A stretch of DNA of 64,000 nucleotides from Talinum fruticosum (taxonomy: Eukaryota > Streptophyta > Magnoliopsida > Caryophyllales > Talinaceae), in NCBI GenBank assembly GCA_021018815.1, contig JAITYX010000033.1, forward strand, positions 4,582,001-4,646,000, in the 5' to 3' direction. Of the stretch, positions 1 through 11,166 are shown piece after piece (the stretch's first letter is position 1; each line of letters starts with the position of its first letter). The notes beneath the pieces were generated by a model. That model was given only the letters and a program-made list of their open reading frames with translations. It was not told the DNA's origin and did not search any database. Position numbers and translations under genes: made by a program.

Positions 1-474
1 CCTTGACCGAGCTGTAAGGGTTAATTCGGTTCAGTTGTCCCTAACTGTAAGGGTGATCTCGGTTAGGAAGTACTAGATCGGATATGGTAATTTCGAGTCT
101 AGGAAAAACTTGTAAGGAGTTATCTAAGGGAGCAACTCAGGTTAAGTCGATCTACGGTATTTTGTGGACTCAAAATAGTGGATTCGATTTCGTGCTTGGA
201 TTAGCACGGTTCGTGGTTTTCTACCCCAAGAGGTTTTCCACATACTTTATGAGTTATTACTTTTCCGAGTACATTCTAGACTCGGACAGCTTTTAGAATT
301 CCGTTTAATCTATGTCCTCACTACTTACTGAATTACGAGTTTATGCTTTTCCGAGCATGTCCTTGCCGCTCACTCACATAAGATCCTTATTTGTTTTAAT
401 TTTCATGCAATTTTCCTCATCACCCTATTCACTCCCCTCTAGGGTGATTTATACTCTCTAAGAGCAAACCTTCA
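1..474 (+). repeat. 5' LTR of S1 (3' part only)
   Basis: It matches the last ~480 bases of the complete 3' LTR at 8184-9785 almost base for base, including the ctgtaaggg and ggtgatctcgg motifs. It ends with agagcaaaccttca, the family LTR end, just before the primer site. Confidence 0.95.
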
Positions 475-475
475 A

Positions 476-488
476 TTGGTATAAGAGC
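476..488 (+). other. Primer binding site of S1
   Basis: TTGGTATAAGAGC lies 1 base after the LTR end. It differs by one base from TTGGTATCAGAGC, the usual plant Ty1/copia site complementary to the 3' end of initiator tRNA-Met. Confidence 0.9.
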
Positions 489-533
489 TTAGCCTTTCGA
501 AAGGATCTAACCATCCAAAGGTTTAAAGATCAA

Positions 534-2330
534 ATGGCTCGGAACAATGGAGAGTTCGATAAAGGAAGATCTTCCAATAGCCACCAAAGTTCAAAGGATC
601 TAACTTTGTGCACTAGAAGAAACTCATGGAATGTTTCCTGCTGGATCATGATGAAGATGTCCGGAACATCATACAAGAAGGAAACTACCTTCCCATGAAG
701 ACAGGTAGAAACAAGACTCGTTCCCAAGATCAAGGCAGAGTAAACCACTGAGGAAGCAAAGAAGTTCGGAAAGAACTTCAAGGCAATGAACATTCTGATG
801 TGCGCCATTAGCTCGGAAGAATACAATCGAGTGTCCGCCTATGACACGCCAAAGAAGTGTGGGACACACTCGTCAACACTTATGAAGGTACAAGCCAGGT
901 CGGACAAGCGAAGATAAGCCAATATTTTCATAAATATAAGCTATTCAAGATGGAGCCAAAAGAAAACATCACTCGGATGTTCATTTGATTTACAGAGATT
1001 ACCAACAATCTCAAATCTCTGGGTAAAAAGATTTCCCACGAGGGAATGTGCGAAAGATACTCGAAGCCTACCCAAGAAAAGATGGGGTCCCAAAGTGATA
1101 GCTATCGAAGAGGCTCGGAACTTGTCTCTACTGAAGCCGGATGAACTCATTAGGAAGCTTCTCACCCATGAGACCCACTCGGAAGAGGAGGACGCAGACG
1201 TCAACACCAAAAAGAACATTGCACCGAAAGCCTCGAAACCGGAGCAGTAGATCCGAGTTCCTCTAACTCGAAGAGGATCCCATGTAACTTATTGCTAGAG
1301 GCTTCAAGAGAATGATGAAGCACAAGAGATTGGATAAGAAGCCAAAAGAAGAGTTCAATAAGAAAGACAAGAAGGATAGAAAAGGTAAATACTCTTCCCC
1401 TTTACAGTTATCTTTGACTAAGAACTCTAGATGTTTTGAATGTGGCAGCAAGGAACACATAGTCAAGGACTGTCCCAAGAGAAAAAGGGACAGAAGGAAG
1501 AAAAAGGCTATGATGGCCACATGGAGTGACGAGGACTCATCAGAAGAAGACAAGGACTCGAGATGACTCAAAGTGTCTGATGGCACTTTCGACTCGGAAT
1601 CGGAAACAGAGTCGGACTCGGATCAATCGGACAATGAGGAAGCAAATCCTCAAGAGGTAATTGAATACTTCCTCAAATTCTCCAAAGTTGATTTAGCTAA
1701 GTATATCTTCACTTTGGAAGAGAAGTCCAATTCTGATTCTTTTCATTTTAGAGAACAACTTGAGTCAATTTCTTCGAGAGCATTTCTTTAAAAAATGAGT
1801 TGGAAAAGCTGAGACTTACACTCGAGAGAACTCAAGACTAGTGCTTAATCCAATGAGGCTGAGTTTGAGTTACTCGGAAAAGAAAATGAGCAGACTAAAA
1901 CAAAAGCTCAATGAGTCTCAAGATCTTGTTTTAAAGTTTACCCAAGGTTAGAAAAACCTTGATATGCTCTAAGGATCTCAATGCGTCTCCTTCGGAAAAG
2001 AAGGTCTTGGTTTTAACAAAGAGGAGGAATCAAATTCCTACTCGAACTTTTCAAAAGGATTCCGAGCCGTAAAGTTCGGGAAGGCTGAGCACGGTTCCAT
2101 TCATAAAAATGAAAGGAAGACTGAACTCATACTAGCTTACAAGAGAAAACCATTTCCTAGGGTTTATAAAATAAAAGTTTCAAGAAAAAGAGACACGGAC
2201 TCAGTTCTCTAAATGGAAGACTCGGAATCGGACCAAACCCAAAGTCATTCAAATGCGGGTTCGAAAACCTTCTTCCTCGGAAAAGGACCACGAGTAAAGG
2301 GTGTTACTTGGGTTTGTTAGAGGAAGTGAG
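534..2330 (+). pseudogene. gag: S1 gag, broken
   Basis: Gag forms the particle and binds RNA. Translation starts at ATG 534 (MARNNGEFD...), aligned with the start of the better-preserved S3 copy at 36205. The reading is spread over all three frames. Recognisable parts are the capsid-like segment (to about 1250, including a stretch ending ITNNLKSLGKKISHE near 1040) and an intact CX2CX4HX4C zinc knuckle, CFECGSKEHIVKDC, at about 1431-1472. An acidic serine-rich segment (1573-1700) and a coiled, lysine/glutamate-rich segment (1790-2210) follow. Stops at 1564 and 1789 and several frameshifts make it non-functional. The same order of blocks recurs in S2 and S3. Confidence 0.85.
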
Positions 2331-2369
2331 AAGGGTTAGTTTGTTTTCTCTTTTGCGAGGCCACTCAGA

Positions 2370-2700
2370 AAAGATCAAAAGGACATTGGTACCTGGACGG
2401 TGGATGCTCACGCCACATGTCGGGAGACTCGGGACACTTTTACGAGTTAGAAGAGTACAAAGGAGGAAAAGCCACATTTGGAGATGACAGCAAAGGCAAG
2501 ATAATTGGGATAGGTAAGGTTGGAAAGGAAGGCAATCTAGTCAGCCCAGTATACCTTGTCAAAGGATTAAAGTACAACCTACTTAGCATCTCTCAATTGT
2601 GTGATAAAGGTCAAGAGGTAAGATTCACTCGGACTAAGCTGTTACATTTCTTATGATACCACCAAGAAAATCAAGCTCTCGGGTCAGAGATCAGGTAACA
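2370..2700 (+). pseudogene. pol (PR): S1 aspartic protease region, broken
   Basis: This is the Ty1/copia-type retropepsin segment, which cleaves the Gag-Pol polyprotein. In one frame it reads KGHWYLDGGCSRHMSGD at about 2370-2425, then YELEEYKGGKATFGDD and LVKGLKYNLLSISQLCDKG, the usual block between protease and the integrase zinc finger. The catalytic triplet is normally DSG, as the S2 and S3 copies still show (YLDSG). Here it reads DGG, so the active site is altered as well as the frame being broken upstream and downstream. Confidence 0.85.
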
Positions 2701-2762
2701 CTTACATTATTCCTCTTTCGACCCGAGTCGGAATTTATCTTGTTTAAAAGCATCACTTCTTG

Positions 2763-3727
2763 ATGACTCTTGGACATGGCATCGCAGATTAGGCCATGTT
2801 AGCGTGCATACTATTAAGAAACTGGCATCTCATGGCTTAGTCGGAGGATTGCCTAATTGTGCTTCCAAGAAAGACAAAGTTTCTAAAGCTTGCACAAAAG
2901 GGAAACAAGTCGAGATCATAATTCAAATCCTCGAAGACAGTTTCCACATCCAAGGTACTTGAATTGCTACATATGGACTTATGTGGTGAAATTCCTATTA
3001 AGAGCCTCGGAGGTAAATCATATGTACTTGTTATTGTTGATGATTACTCACGATTTACCCAGGTGTGTTTTCTCAAGCACAAAAATGAAGCATTCAAAGA
3101 GATCGGCAAGCTCGTGCGGAAAGATCCAAGTTGAGTATCGGACTTAGATTCAAAGAATTCAAACTGACCACGGAAGGGAGTTCGAGTACTCGGAATTCTC
3201 AAAGTTTTGCGACAAGAATGGTATCTCTCGACAACTTCTCAGCACCAAGAACTCCTCAACAAAATGGAGTAGTGGAGAGAAAGAACAGAACTCTTGAAGA
3301 AATAGCTAGGACAATGATGATTGAACACAATCTACCCTAATATTTACGAGGCTGAGGCGATTAGCACCGCAAATTACACCTTGAACGAGATGCCTCATCG
3401 GACCCATTATGAAGAAAACACCTTACGAGCTTTATAAAGGGAAGAAACCCAATATCTCATATTTCAAACCCTTTGGATGTAAATGTTTTGTTCACAACAA
3501 TGGTAAGGATCACCTGGCCAAGTTCGATGCTCGGTCGAGATGAAGGTATTTTTACGGGTTATTCTTCTCATAGTAAAGCTTATCACATTTTCAATAAAAG
3601 AACTAACAAAGTGGAAGAAAGCATCCACGTTGTGTTTGATGAGCTTGAACAGGAAAAACCAAGAGGGTCAACATTTTCGGACCTAAAGCTCAGCGAAGTG
3701 ATGATCATGATGAAAACAAGCCTATAA
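2763..3727 (+). pseudogene. pol (IN): S1 integrase, broken
   Basis: Integrase inserts the cDNA into the host genome. The zinc-binding GAG_pre-integrase block is at 2763-2908: SWTWHRRLGHVSVHTIKK supplies the two histidines, and NCAS plus ACTKGK the cysteines. The core follows in shifting frames. A first catalytic Asp is in VDDYSRF near 3035, a second in TDHGREFEY near 3165, and the Glu in QQNGVVERKNRT near 3265 at the end of the 3131-3340 frame. The C-terminal block (YFKPFGCKCFVHNNG..., then GYSSHSKAYHIFNKRTNKVE) lies at 3450-3690. At least three frameshifts are needed to read it through. Confidence 0.88.
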
Positions 3728-3770
3728 GGAATCAAACCCAACTAGCTCGGAATGAAGTCACTCGAACGTA

Positions 3771-4960
3771 GTGACTCGGAATGAGACAACTCAAGAACCC
3801 GCTCGGAATGATGAAGGACAAATTGATGAACAAGTTCACTTAGAACAAGATTACGAAGGTCAATCAATTCAGCCTACGGATCTGGTGAATCGGAGAACAG
3901 GTAGAGCATTCAAGTATGCTTCTAATCATCCACTAGAAAACATATTATCCGATATTAACAGTGGGGTAAGAACTCGTTCCTCTCTTCAGAATCTATGTGC
4001 ATTCACTGCATTCATTTCATTAACTGAACCAAAAATGCACTAGAGGCCCTAAATGAACCTGAATGGGTAGAGGCCATGCAAGAGGAACTCAATCAATTCC
4101 AAGAAACCAAGTCCGGACTCGACCAAACGGCCTTCGACCACCTAATCATAGGAACCAAATGGGTCTTCAAGAACAAACTTGATGAAGGTGGGTTGGTAGT
4201 CGAAACAAGGCTAGACTTATGGCTCAAGGTTACAATCGGGAAGAAGGGATTGATTGTGGGGAAATCTTTGTACCTGTTGCCGAAGTGAAGCCATTAGAAT
4301 CTCGTTAGCATTTGCATCTAGCATGAATATCAAGTTATATCAAATGGATGTTAAGTGTGCTTTTCTCAATGGTTTTATCGAAGAGGAAGTCTATGTTGAG
4401 CAGCCCTCCGGATTTGAAAACTCATAATTTCCAAATCATGTTTTCAAACTTCAAAAAGCTCTTTATGGTCTTAAACAAGCTCCCAGAGCTTGCTATGAAA
4501 GACTGAGCAATTTCTTGGTTCAAAATGATTTTAGAAGAGGTCGGATCGACAAGACTCTCTTTACAAAAACCACGGGGAAAGATTTCCTTATCGCTCGAGA
4601 TATATGTTGATGACAATTTTTGGAGCTACTAATGAAATTCTATGTTGAGATTTTTCGAGTTAATGAGACAGGAATTTTGAATGAGTATGATGGGAGAACT
4701 CAATTTCTTCCTTGGTCTACAAATCAAGCAAGACAAAAATGGAATCTATGTCCATCAATCAAAGTACACCAAGGAGCTGCTGAAAAAGTATAAACTTCAA
4801 GATGCGAAGCATGCAGCAACACCTATGAGCGGTAGCTTGAAGCTGGACTCGGACGATAAAGGTAAAGCAATAGATCGAAACTCTATCGAGGTATGATTGG
4901 ATCTTTGCTATATCTTACTTCTAGTAGACCGAGATATAATGTTTAGTGTCATGTCTATGC
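3771..4960 (+). pseudogene. pol (RT): S1 reverse transcriptase, broken
   Basis: Reverse transcriptase copies the element RNA. The linker from integrase (RRTGRAFKYASNHPLENIL...) is at 3880-4040. The RT start WVEAMQEELNQF is near 4065, and GTKWVFKNKLDEGG near 4150. The region reading YQMDVKCAFLNG is at about 4335-4370, followed by LYGLKQAPRACYERLSNFL near 4460. The YVDD catalytic box is near 4604, directly followed by a frameshift. The downstream part (MSMMGELNFFLGLQI, YVHQSKYTKELLKKY) is at 4681-4800. The order is typical of Ty1/copia; several stops and shifts make it dead. Confidence 0.9.
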
Positions 4961-5545
4961 GCAAGATTCCAAGCTAATCCAAAAGAATCACATCTCACTG
5001 CGTGTGAAGAGAATATTCGAGATATCTTGCGGGGACTCGGAATTTAGGTCTATGGTACTCCAGAGACTCGGAACCGACTCTCACTAGATACTCGGATGCT
5101 TATTACGCTGGATACAAAGTTGATAGAAAGAGCACTTCGAGGGCGTGCCAATTTCAGGTCAATCCTTAATATCTTGGCACTCAAAGAAGCAAAACTCGGT
5201 AGCTCTATCAACTGCCGAAGTCGAGTATATTGCAGTTGGAGCATGTTGTGCTTAGATTTTATGGATAAAGCAACAATTGAAAGATCTTAGACTTTCTTTC
5301 AAATCGGTGCTAATCAAGTGTGATAATCGAGTGCAATCGGCATCACCAAAAATCTAGTTTAGCACTCAAAGACGAAACACATTGAGGTCGGGTATCATTT
5401 CTTAAGAGACCATTCGAGAAAGGTGATATTGAACTCGAATTCATTCCTACAAATCTTCAATTAGCTGACATCTTTACTAAGCCACTTGAGTGAGGATAAG
5501 TTTTTCTTTATTAGGAATGAGCTTGGTATGTTAAATGCACAATTA
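4961..5545 (+). pseudogene. pol (RH): S1 RNase H, broken
   Basis: RNase H removes the RNA template during reverse transcription. Fragments parallel the better-preserved S3 copy (39090-39564): the YSDADYAGYKVDRKST-type block near 5090-5130, the DNQSAI-type block near 5320, and the pol end (ADIFTKPL, then a frameshift, FFIRNELGMLN) at about 5468-5540. It is broken by frameshifts throughout and marks the end of pol. Confidence 0.8.
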
Positions 5546-5948
5546 TGTGTTTTCTATGTGAAAATCTCATTGCATGATTATGGGTTATGTGTTTACAATT
5601 CGTTAATAACAATTAGTTCAGTTGATTCAATGATACTGAGCCGATAGTTATTATTTATTTCCAGTTTACGAGTCACTCATAAACCTAGGCTGAGTCGGAC
5701 TCGAGACTTTAAGAAAAATGGACATCAATCTTACGAAATCATCTCTAGACAAGTGGAGAATTTCGGAATTTATTTTCAAAATCTTTCTTTTCTCTCTCTC
5801 TCTCTCTCGCGCCATGATCGGACAACTAGCCATTGGGAAACAAACCGCTGGAATTCTAACCATTGAAGTAGAGAACCGTCACACCGGTCCGAGGTGACTC
5901 GCTGAAAGAGATGAGTCAAAACGAATACTGAAGGACGTTTATTTTTCT

Positions 5949-5957
5949 TATAAATAG
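5949..5957 (+). promoter_or_regulatory. TATA box upstream of the S1 extra ORF
   Basis: TATAAATAG lies between the pol end and the extra ORF, 239 bases before ATG 6196. It is followed by a pyrimidine-rich leader with a CT run (5995-6008). The same box and CT-rich leader occur at the same place in S3 (39991), which suggests a separate promoter for this ORF; this is inference from position and conservation. Confidence 0.5.
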
Positions 5958-6195
5958 CGCTTATTCTCCTTCATTTCTTTACTTTACTCTACGCTCACTC
6001 TCTCTCTCGAAATGAAATCCTCGTGACCTCGATCTCGGTTACTAAAAGCGACACTCAACGTTCTCAAGCTTCATGAAGAACATCTCAAGTAAGCTCTTTT
6101 GCTCTCAATCTCATTCTTCTTCTACTTTTTCCTTTTATCTTCACTCTCTTCGAGTCTTCTTCTCAAGCTTACCTAGTCACTCTTTTCACATCAAA

Positions 6196-7773
6196 ATGCC
6201 AAAAAGAGGTTCTCATCCTAATTTTTTGGTTACGCCACCAAGAAACCCCGCACCAAAAGCCAAGAAGGCCCTCAAATTCTAAACCTCTTGTCACCCGAGT
6301 ATCTTGCTGCTGGATGATAAATTCTTCCCAACCACAAAATTTTCGTGGTTGCCTCACATACTGATCGACCGGGGTCTACAATTTTCTTTGCTTCAGCGAG
6401 TGCATATATCCTGAACTCGTTTCGAGTTCTACACACATCTTTCCAGCTCCGAAGGTATTCTCACCTCCAGAGTTCGAACATAACTTGTTCGAATCAATAC
6501 TTCCCTTCTCCATCGTCCGTTCAAAGTATCCTCTCTCTTCTTAAACAGCAATCCAATTCCTTTCAATGAAGTCGCTGACGACTTCTTTGAAAAGTATGCC
6601 AAAGAGTTCCCCGGGTCACGCAAGAACATTTACGTGACCTAACTAAAGTCGAAGCTCGTCTTCTGTGTTTCTTGCTGATGAGAACTTTCTTCTCACAGCA
6701 CTCTAGCAAGGAGAATCCCAACTCCTAGCACCTCAAAGCACTCTTTGATATTCTCGAGGGCTATGAAGTAGACCTCTTTCCTGCTATTATTGAGCAAATG
6801 GCAGCTGTGCCGGCTCAAACTCGGACCAAGAAGAACACCCCTCTTCCTTTCGGTGCTCTTCTCACTCCCATCTTCAAATAATTCAAAGTTCCTCTTCCCT
6901 CGGATCTGACCGCAGTTTACGAGGCTGCCATTGTAGTTGGCAAAAAGCAACTTCGGGGTATGGATACCGGGAAACCCAACCTGGTGTGCGGGTTCACAGG
7001 CTCCACCTTCGCCACCTCGGACTCGGAAAGACACCCCTCTTTCTCTTCCTGCTCCACCTCGGGTGTCTCTAAAACTCTTTCTTTTATCTTGTCCACTGCT
7101 TTCATGGAGAAAATTTCCTCTGTGGCCTTGGAACTCAAGGACCTCCTCCGGTCATTCAAGACTGTCTTTCGGTCTATGACCATCAACCGTAAAACCGCCC
7201 AATCTCAAATCCAAGAGCAACAGGACGTGCTCCTCGAGATGAAGGCTCGGTGAAGGAGCGAGAGGAGCCGATCGAGCTTCTTAAGGAGAGACGCTCCAAG
7301 GCAGCTCGAGATGAAGGAGACTCAAACACCTCCGAGGAATCCTCGAGTCTCGCCAAGTCCTCCTCGGACGAGAGGAGATGAAGAAGAAGATCAAGAAGAA
7401 GCGAAGAACTGCGGGCGATGCGGCTCTTTTTGAGCATGGTGAGCCGAGAAGGCCAAGAAGGACAAGGAGCGATGAATCGAGGGTCCGATCGCTCCTAAAG
7501 CGCTACCGAAGTGATCAGCTCAAACAGTGAGTCCGAGTGGATCAAAAGAACCTCGCGATCGAGGACGAGTCAGCAGCGAGTCGACTCGAGCACACCCCTC
7601 TAGTCGTTCGGTTCCAAGAGGACGAGCCTCCGGACGACCTAGTTCCGGGTCGGCCACTCGGAGCGAGCCAATGCCGAGAGATCCCTGTACTCCTTCCGCC
7701 GTGCTCCAAGCACATCGTCAAGATCTTATCGGCGCCGGCGCACCACTCGTCCTTCCTCCTCAACTCGGACTAA
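6196..7773 (+). pseudogene. S1 extra ORF between pol and 3' LTR (env-like position), broken
   Basis: The function is unknown. It starts at ATG 6196 (MPKRGSHPNFLVTPPRNPAPK), parallel to MPERG at 40163 in S3. Next come DDKFFPTTKFSWL (about 6316-6352) and FFEKYAKEFPGSRKN (about 6580). A predicted helical segment follows (AFMEKISSVALELKDLLRSF, near 7110-7165), then QSQIQEQQDVLLEMKAR, then a lysine/glutamate-rich low-complexity tail. The end is a serine/proline/arginine-rich region near 7600-7770. Known Sireviruses often carry an envelope-like ORF here, but I see no clear signal peptide or membrane segment, so 'env-like' describes position only. The N-terminal part faintly resembles plant-transposon-protein domains found in other retroelements. 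At least four frameshifts. Confidence 0.7.
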
Positions 7774-8170
7774 CCCATCCCCTCCTTAATTTCTTAGTCT
7801 TTTATTTATAGTGTTTCATTTTTTTTGTCCGGACATCAAATATGTACTTCTTGTTGTATTCTTCCCATTTTTTTGTTTTTGGTGAAAGGCAAGGGGAGAA
7901 TAGATAGAAAAAATTTGTTGTCTTGTTTAGGGAGTCCCTCTCTCACCTTGTGTAAATATTTTCTTTTCGTTAAATTAATGAAGTTCTACATTTCATTAAT
8001 AATCTCAAGTTTCTTGCTCCGATATGTTATTTACAGCAATACATCTATCTGCTTTTGCTCTGTTTCTTACTACGATATGATAGCTCTTGCTATGAAATCT
8101 TAAGTTATTTTACGAGTAAATTTGCAATATCACTTACAAACTTTCTGTCTAAGTATGGAATGTCTTTCAT
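7774..8170 (+). other. S1 3' untranslated region
   Basis: An AT-rich, T-run-containing stretch between the extra ORF and the polypurine tract. It matches the same interval in S3 (41760-42189), including the GTGAAAGGCAAGGGGAGAA-like block near 7884, which looks like a second, upstream polypurine tract. No gene seen. Confidence 0.6.
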
Positions 8171-8183
8171 AAAAAGGGGAGAT
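8171..8183 (+). other. Polypurine tract of S1
   Basis: AAAAAGGGGAGAT sits directly before the TG of the 3' LTR. It matches the conserved Sirevirus polypurine motif and primes plus-strand DNA synthesis. Confidence 0.92.
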
Positions 8184-9785
8184 TGAAGACTCGGACCCTA
8201 TACTTACAGTTTTACGAGTTCCATCCGAGAATCGGGTATAAGATCTTCTCTCTTATAGGGTTTTGACTTCAAGTCATTCCATGCACCTTAGAAACTTTTC
8301 CGAGTGATATAGCATTTATTCCGAGTGTTCTAGAAATTATTTCATATGTCTTCGTGTGACTCGATCGACTTAGAAAGCAGCATACTTGTACTAACTCGGT
8401 TATGGGTTACTCAACACTTAGAATTATTGATGTTCAAACACTCGTATTCACACATATAAACTTAGGTCCGACTTCATGTTCCGGGAATTACAATGTTAAT
8501 TTTCTATTCTAAGTCAGCTTGTGTTGTTTGAACTTTGTTTTAGTTTAGATCAAGTTCGTTCACTCGATATTCTTTGTCTAACTTGATTCTCTTTTAAACC
8601 GACTCGGATGGAATTTTGAGTATCATGGATATTAGATTCAGAAAATTCCATTCCTTTTCGACTCGGACAATTAGTCATTTAATTATCTTAATTATATCAT
8701 TATCTTTGTCTAACCTTGGACGAAAGTATTTTATACTTTGAGAACCAAATTGATTTGCTTTTTTAGGTTATTCAAATGAGGCTATCCTATTTTTTACTGC
8801 AAAAGTGACCGGCTTCAAAAACGTCAAATCACCAACAGACAAGGCTTTTTCCACCTCTGACCTAGCCCCGGACTATCGTGTCACGATTGTCTGTTTCCAA
8901 AACTGGAAATATGCAACACTAAGCTCAACGGTGGTTTTCACCTTATTTTTCAAGACACCACTAGTGGTTTTAGGACTTCCAAAGGAGTTAAGAACCGTTG
9001 CTCAACGTTCATATCTCAACGGTTATTTTACGAGTGACTCAGAAAATCCTTTACAACGGTCACAAAGGACCTCCAGGTCGGAAGATGGACACAACGGCTA
9101 AGCTACTTGGTCATCTATATATAGAAGGCAACTTTCAAGATTTGAAGATTGGCGAATCTATTGTTAATACCCATACTTGAACAGAAGTCATTGTATTCAA
9201 TCTCAATCTTCTACTTACAACTCCAATTTTGTATTTCATAACTTTCTTAGTTGTAAGGTCTTGTACTCGATTATAAACACTTTCTTTCTTACTCTCTAAG
9301 TAAGGTCCCTTGATCGAGCTGTAATGGTTAACTCAGCTCAGTTGTCCCTAACTCGTAAGGGTGATGTCAGTTAGGAAGTACTAAATTAGATAAGGTAATT
9401 TACGAGTCTAGGAAAAACTTGTAAGGAGTTGTCTAAGGGAGCAACTCGGTTTAAGTCGATCTACGGTATTTTGTGGACTCAAAATAGTGGGTTCGACTTC
9501 GTGCTTGGATTAGCACATTCCGTGGTTTTCTCGCCCTAGGAGGTTTTCCACGTACTTTATGAGTTATTACTTTTCCGAGTACATTCTAGACTCGGACAGC
9601 TTTGAATTCTGTTTAATCTGTGTCCTCACTGCTTACTCGAATTTTGAATTTATGCTTTTCTCGAGCATATCCTTGCCGCTCACTCACATAAGATCCTTAT
9701 TTGTTTTAATTTTCAAGCAATTTTCCTCATCACCCTATTCACCCCCTCTCTAGGGTGATTTATACTCTCCAAGAGCAAACCTTCA
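8184..9785 (+). repeat. 3' LTR of S1 (complete)
   Basis: 1602 bases, from TGAAGACTCGG to GCAAACCTTCA, so the ends form the inverted repeat TGAAG/CTTCA. It is the best local reference for this family. Related LTRs are at 23952, 30241 and 50243 (+), 32058, 50087, 58609 and 61531 (-), and in a divergent subfamily form in S3. Confidence 0.95.
9116..9124 (+). promoter_or_regulatory. TATA box of the S1 3' LTR promoter
   Basis: TATATATAG in the context GGTCATC-box-AAGGC. The same position is TATAAATAG or TATATATAG in the other LTRs (24889, 31213, 46258 and 51183), a conserved core promoter of the family. Confidence 0.7.
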
Positions 9786-9799
9786 CCATGGATGGAAGT

Positions 9800-11033
9800 T
9801 GGCTCGCACACACAAGACCCATAAGGAGACAAGCAAACATAAAAAAATCGGGCACCGAACACCCCGCTTCAGCCAGCACCGGCCACTACGGCCGTGCCCA
9901 TAGGCTCACCAAAAGGCCAAGGTCATGAGCTTTGGGTAATCCAAGGTGGACCTTGGCCCATGATACCGAGGCTAGGAATGAAGGGTGATTCCTTAAAGCT
10001 GGGCAAAAGGTGAGGAAAATACTCATGTAGCCATAGCTGTAATTTAGCTAGACAAGTGAGACCTTTATCCATGCAAGACACAATATGTTTGATATAAGAG
10101 AAGAACTGGAGCATAGTTCGATGATCTTCCACAAACCACACAAAGGGAGATACTTCGTCAAATCCCACTCAGCCTTTGTATGCCTCACACCGAGCGTAAT
10201 CCCTTTATGAGGTAATTATAAGCAAGTGCGCCCTAGTTAAAGTCTCTAACCTCATCTAGGTCCACTAGGTTTACAAAATAGTGAACATGTACCTTTGAAG
10301 TTTGGTCGGAGAATATCGATGTGCTTAGCAAGAGAGAAAGCACGACCTAGACTTCTTATTGAGGGGTATGTTGAGCCCAAAACTCAACATTCTCAAAGAC
10401 CTCAAAAAGGAGAGTATACTTAAAGTAATTTTCCGAAGGAAATCTACTAGCCACGGGACATAAGTGGTCACACAAATAATCACGGTTTTTATACAAATGT
10501 TGGTTATAAACTACGGGCTCCCTTGAGAAGCCCAAGCCCGAGGGACGGAAAAGCCAAAGGAGTGATAGTCATCTCCCCAAGAGGAAGATGAAATGTGTAT
10601 ATAGTGTCCCGAAAGCTCTTAATAATGGCTCGAATGGGATCATGCTCTTTCTTATCACATAAATGGTTTAAAACAATATAAAGGGAACCAAACCCTGTGC
10701 TTGTTCATGTTGTCCTTCCATGGGTAGCTCCTTTCTTTAAATTTTTCAATGAATTTCGGAATAGTCCCACTACTCCGAATGGAACCCTTCTACAAAATAA
10801 AAATCCAATGAGATTTAGTAGAAGCATTACTCCATGTGAGCAAAGCGAGAAGTTTAAGCCAACAAACTTACCGAAGGGGAAATGGCAAGAGAAGACACAT
10901 GGTTCTCCACTTCCACCAAGAGGTCGTTTGGGCTCCATTCATCGTGAGGACACCATTTTCTTTCCAAGAAATTGTCATGAAATAATTTCTCTACCCTTGT
11001 CCATCCAATGGGAAGAGCCTTTCTCCAAGACAT
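9800..11033 (-). pseudogene. Antisense ORF of T-A, plant-mobile-domain-like, broken
   Basis: It reads on the opposite strand to the element. A start at 11033 gives MSWRKALPIGWTRVEKLF for 59 codons before a stop. Further along come short frames such as RSYPWKDNMNKHRVWFPL (near 10700) and, near 10590-10530, TIYTFHLPLGEMTITPLAF. That last block closely resembles the 'THTFHLP.GEMTITL' signature of the plant mobile domain (aminotransferase-like, MAIN/MAIL family). The C-terminal part (9923-10168) contains LAKLQLWLHEYFPHLLPSF, like the LLQLW..E.FP block of that family. T-C carries a matching ORF (52761-53290). A TATA box lies upstream at 11158-11166. Stops and frameshifts abound. The domain call is from memory of the family and needs a profile search. 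Confidence 0.55.
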
Positions 11034-11157
11034 AGTTGAAGAGATGTGTTTGTGAAAACCAACTAGTTTTCCCTAGACAAGGAGCAAAGTAAGAGTAAAA
11101 CTAGAGCAAGCAAGAGCCGAGTAAGTGAAGTGTGCAAAATAAACATACTAACCCCTC

Positions 11158-11166
11158 CTTTTATAG
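11158..11166 (-). promoter_or_regulatory. Candidate TATA box for the antisense ORF
   Basis: On the minus strand CTATAAAAG, about 125 bases upstream of the ATG at 11033, followed by a pyrimidine-rich leader. The position fits a promoter for the antisense ORF. Single copy only, because T-C lacks this part. Confidence 0.4.

Larger units (their letters stand above)
1..9785 (+). mobile_element. Sirevirus-type Ty1/copia retrotransposon S1, 5' end outside window
   Basis: In order this holds the tail of a 5' LTR, a primer binding site, gag with a zinc knuckle, protease, integrase, reverse transcriptase, RNase H, an extra ORF, a polypurine tract and a full 3' LTR. PR-IN-RT-RH order and the initiator-tRNA-Met-type primer site mark Ty1/copia. 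The gag type, the AAAAAGGGGAGAT tract and the extra ORF after pol fit the Sirevirus (SIRE/Maximus) lineage. All genes are broken by stops and frameshifts, so the copy is dead. It abuts a Tat-like Ty3 element at 9786, which it probably entered. The 5 bases after its 3' end are CCATG, but the matching target-site copy lies outside the window. Confidence 0.9.
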
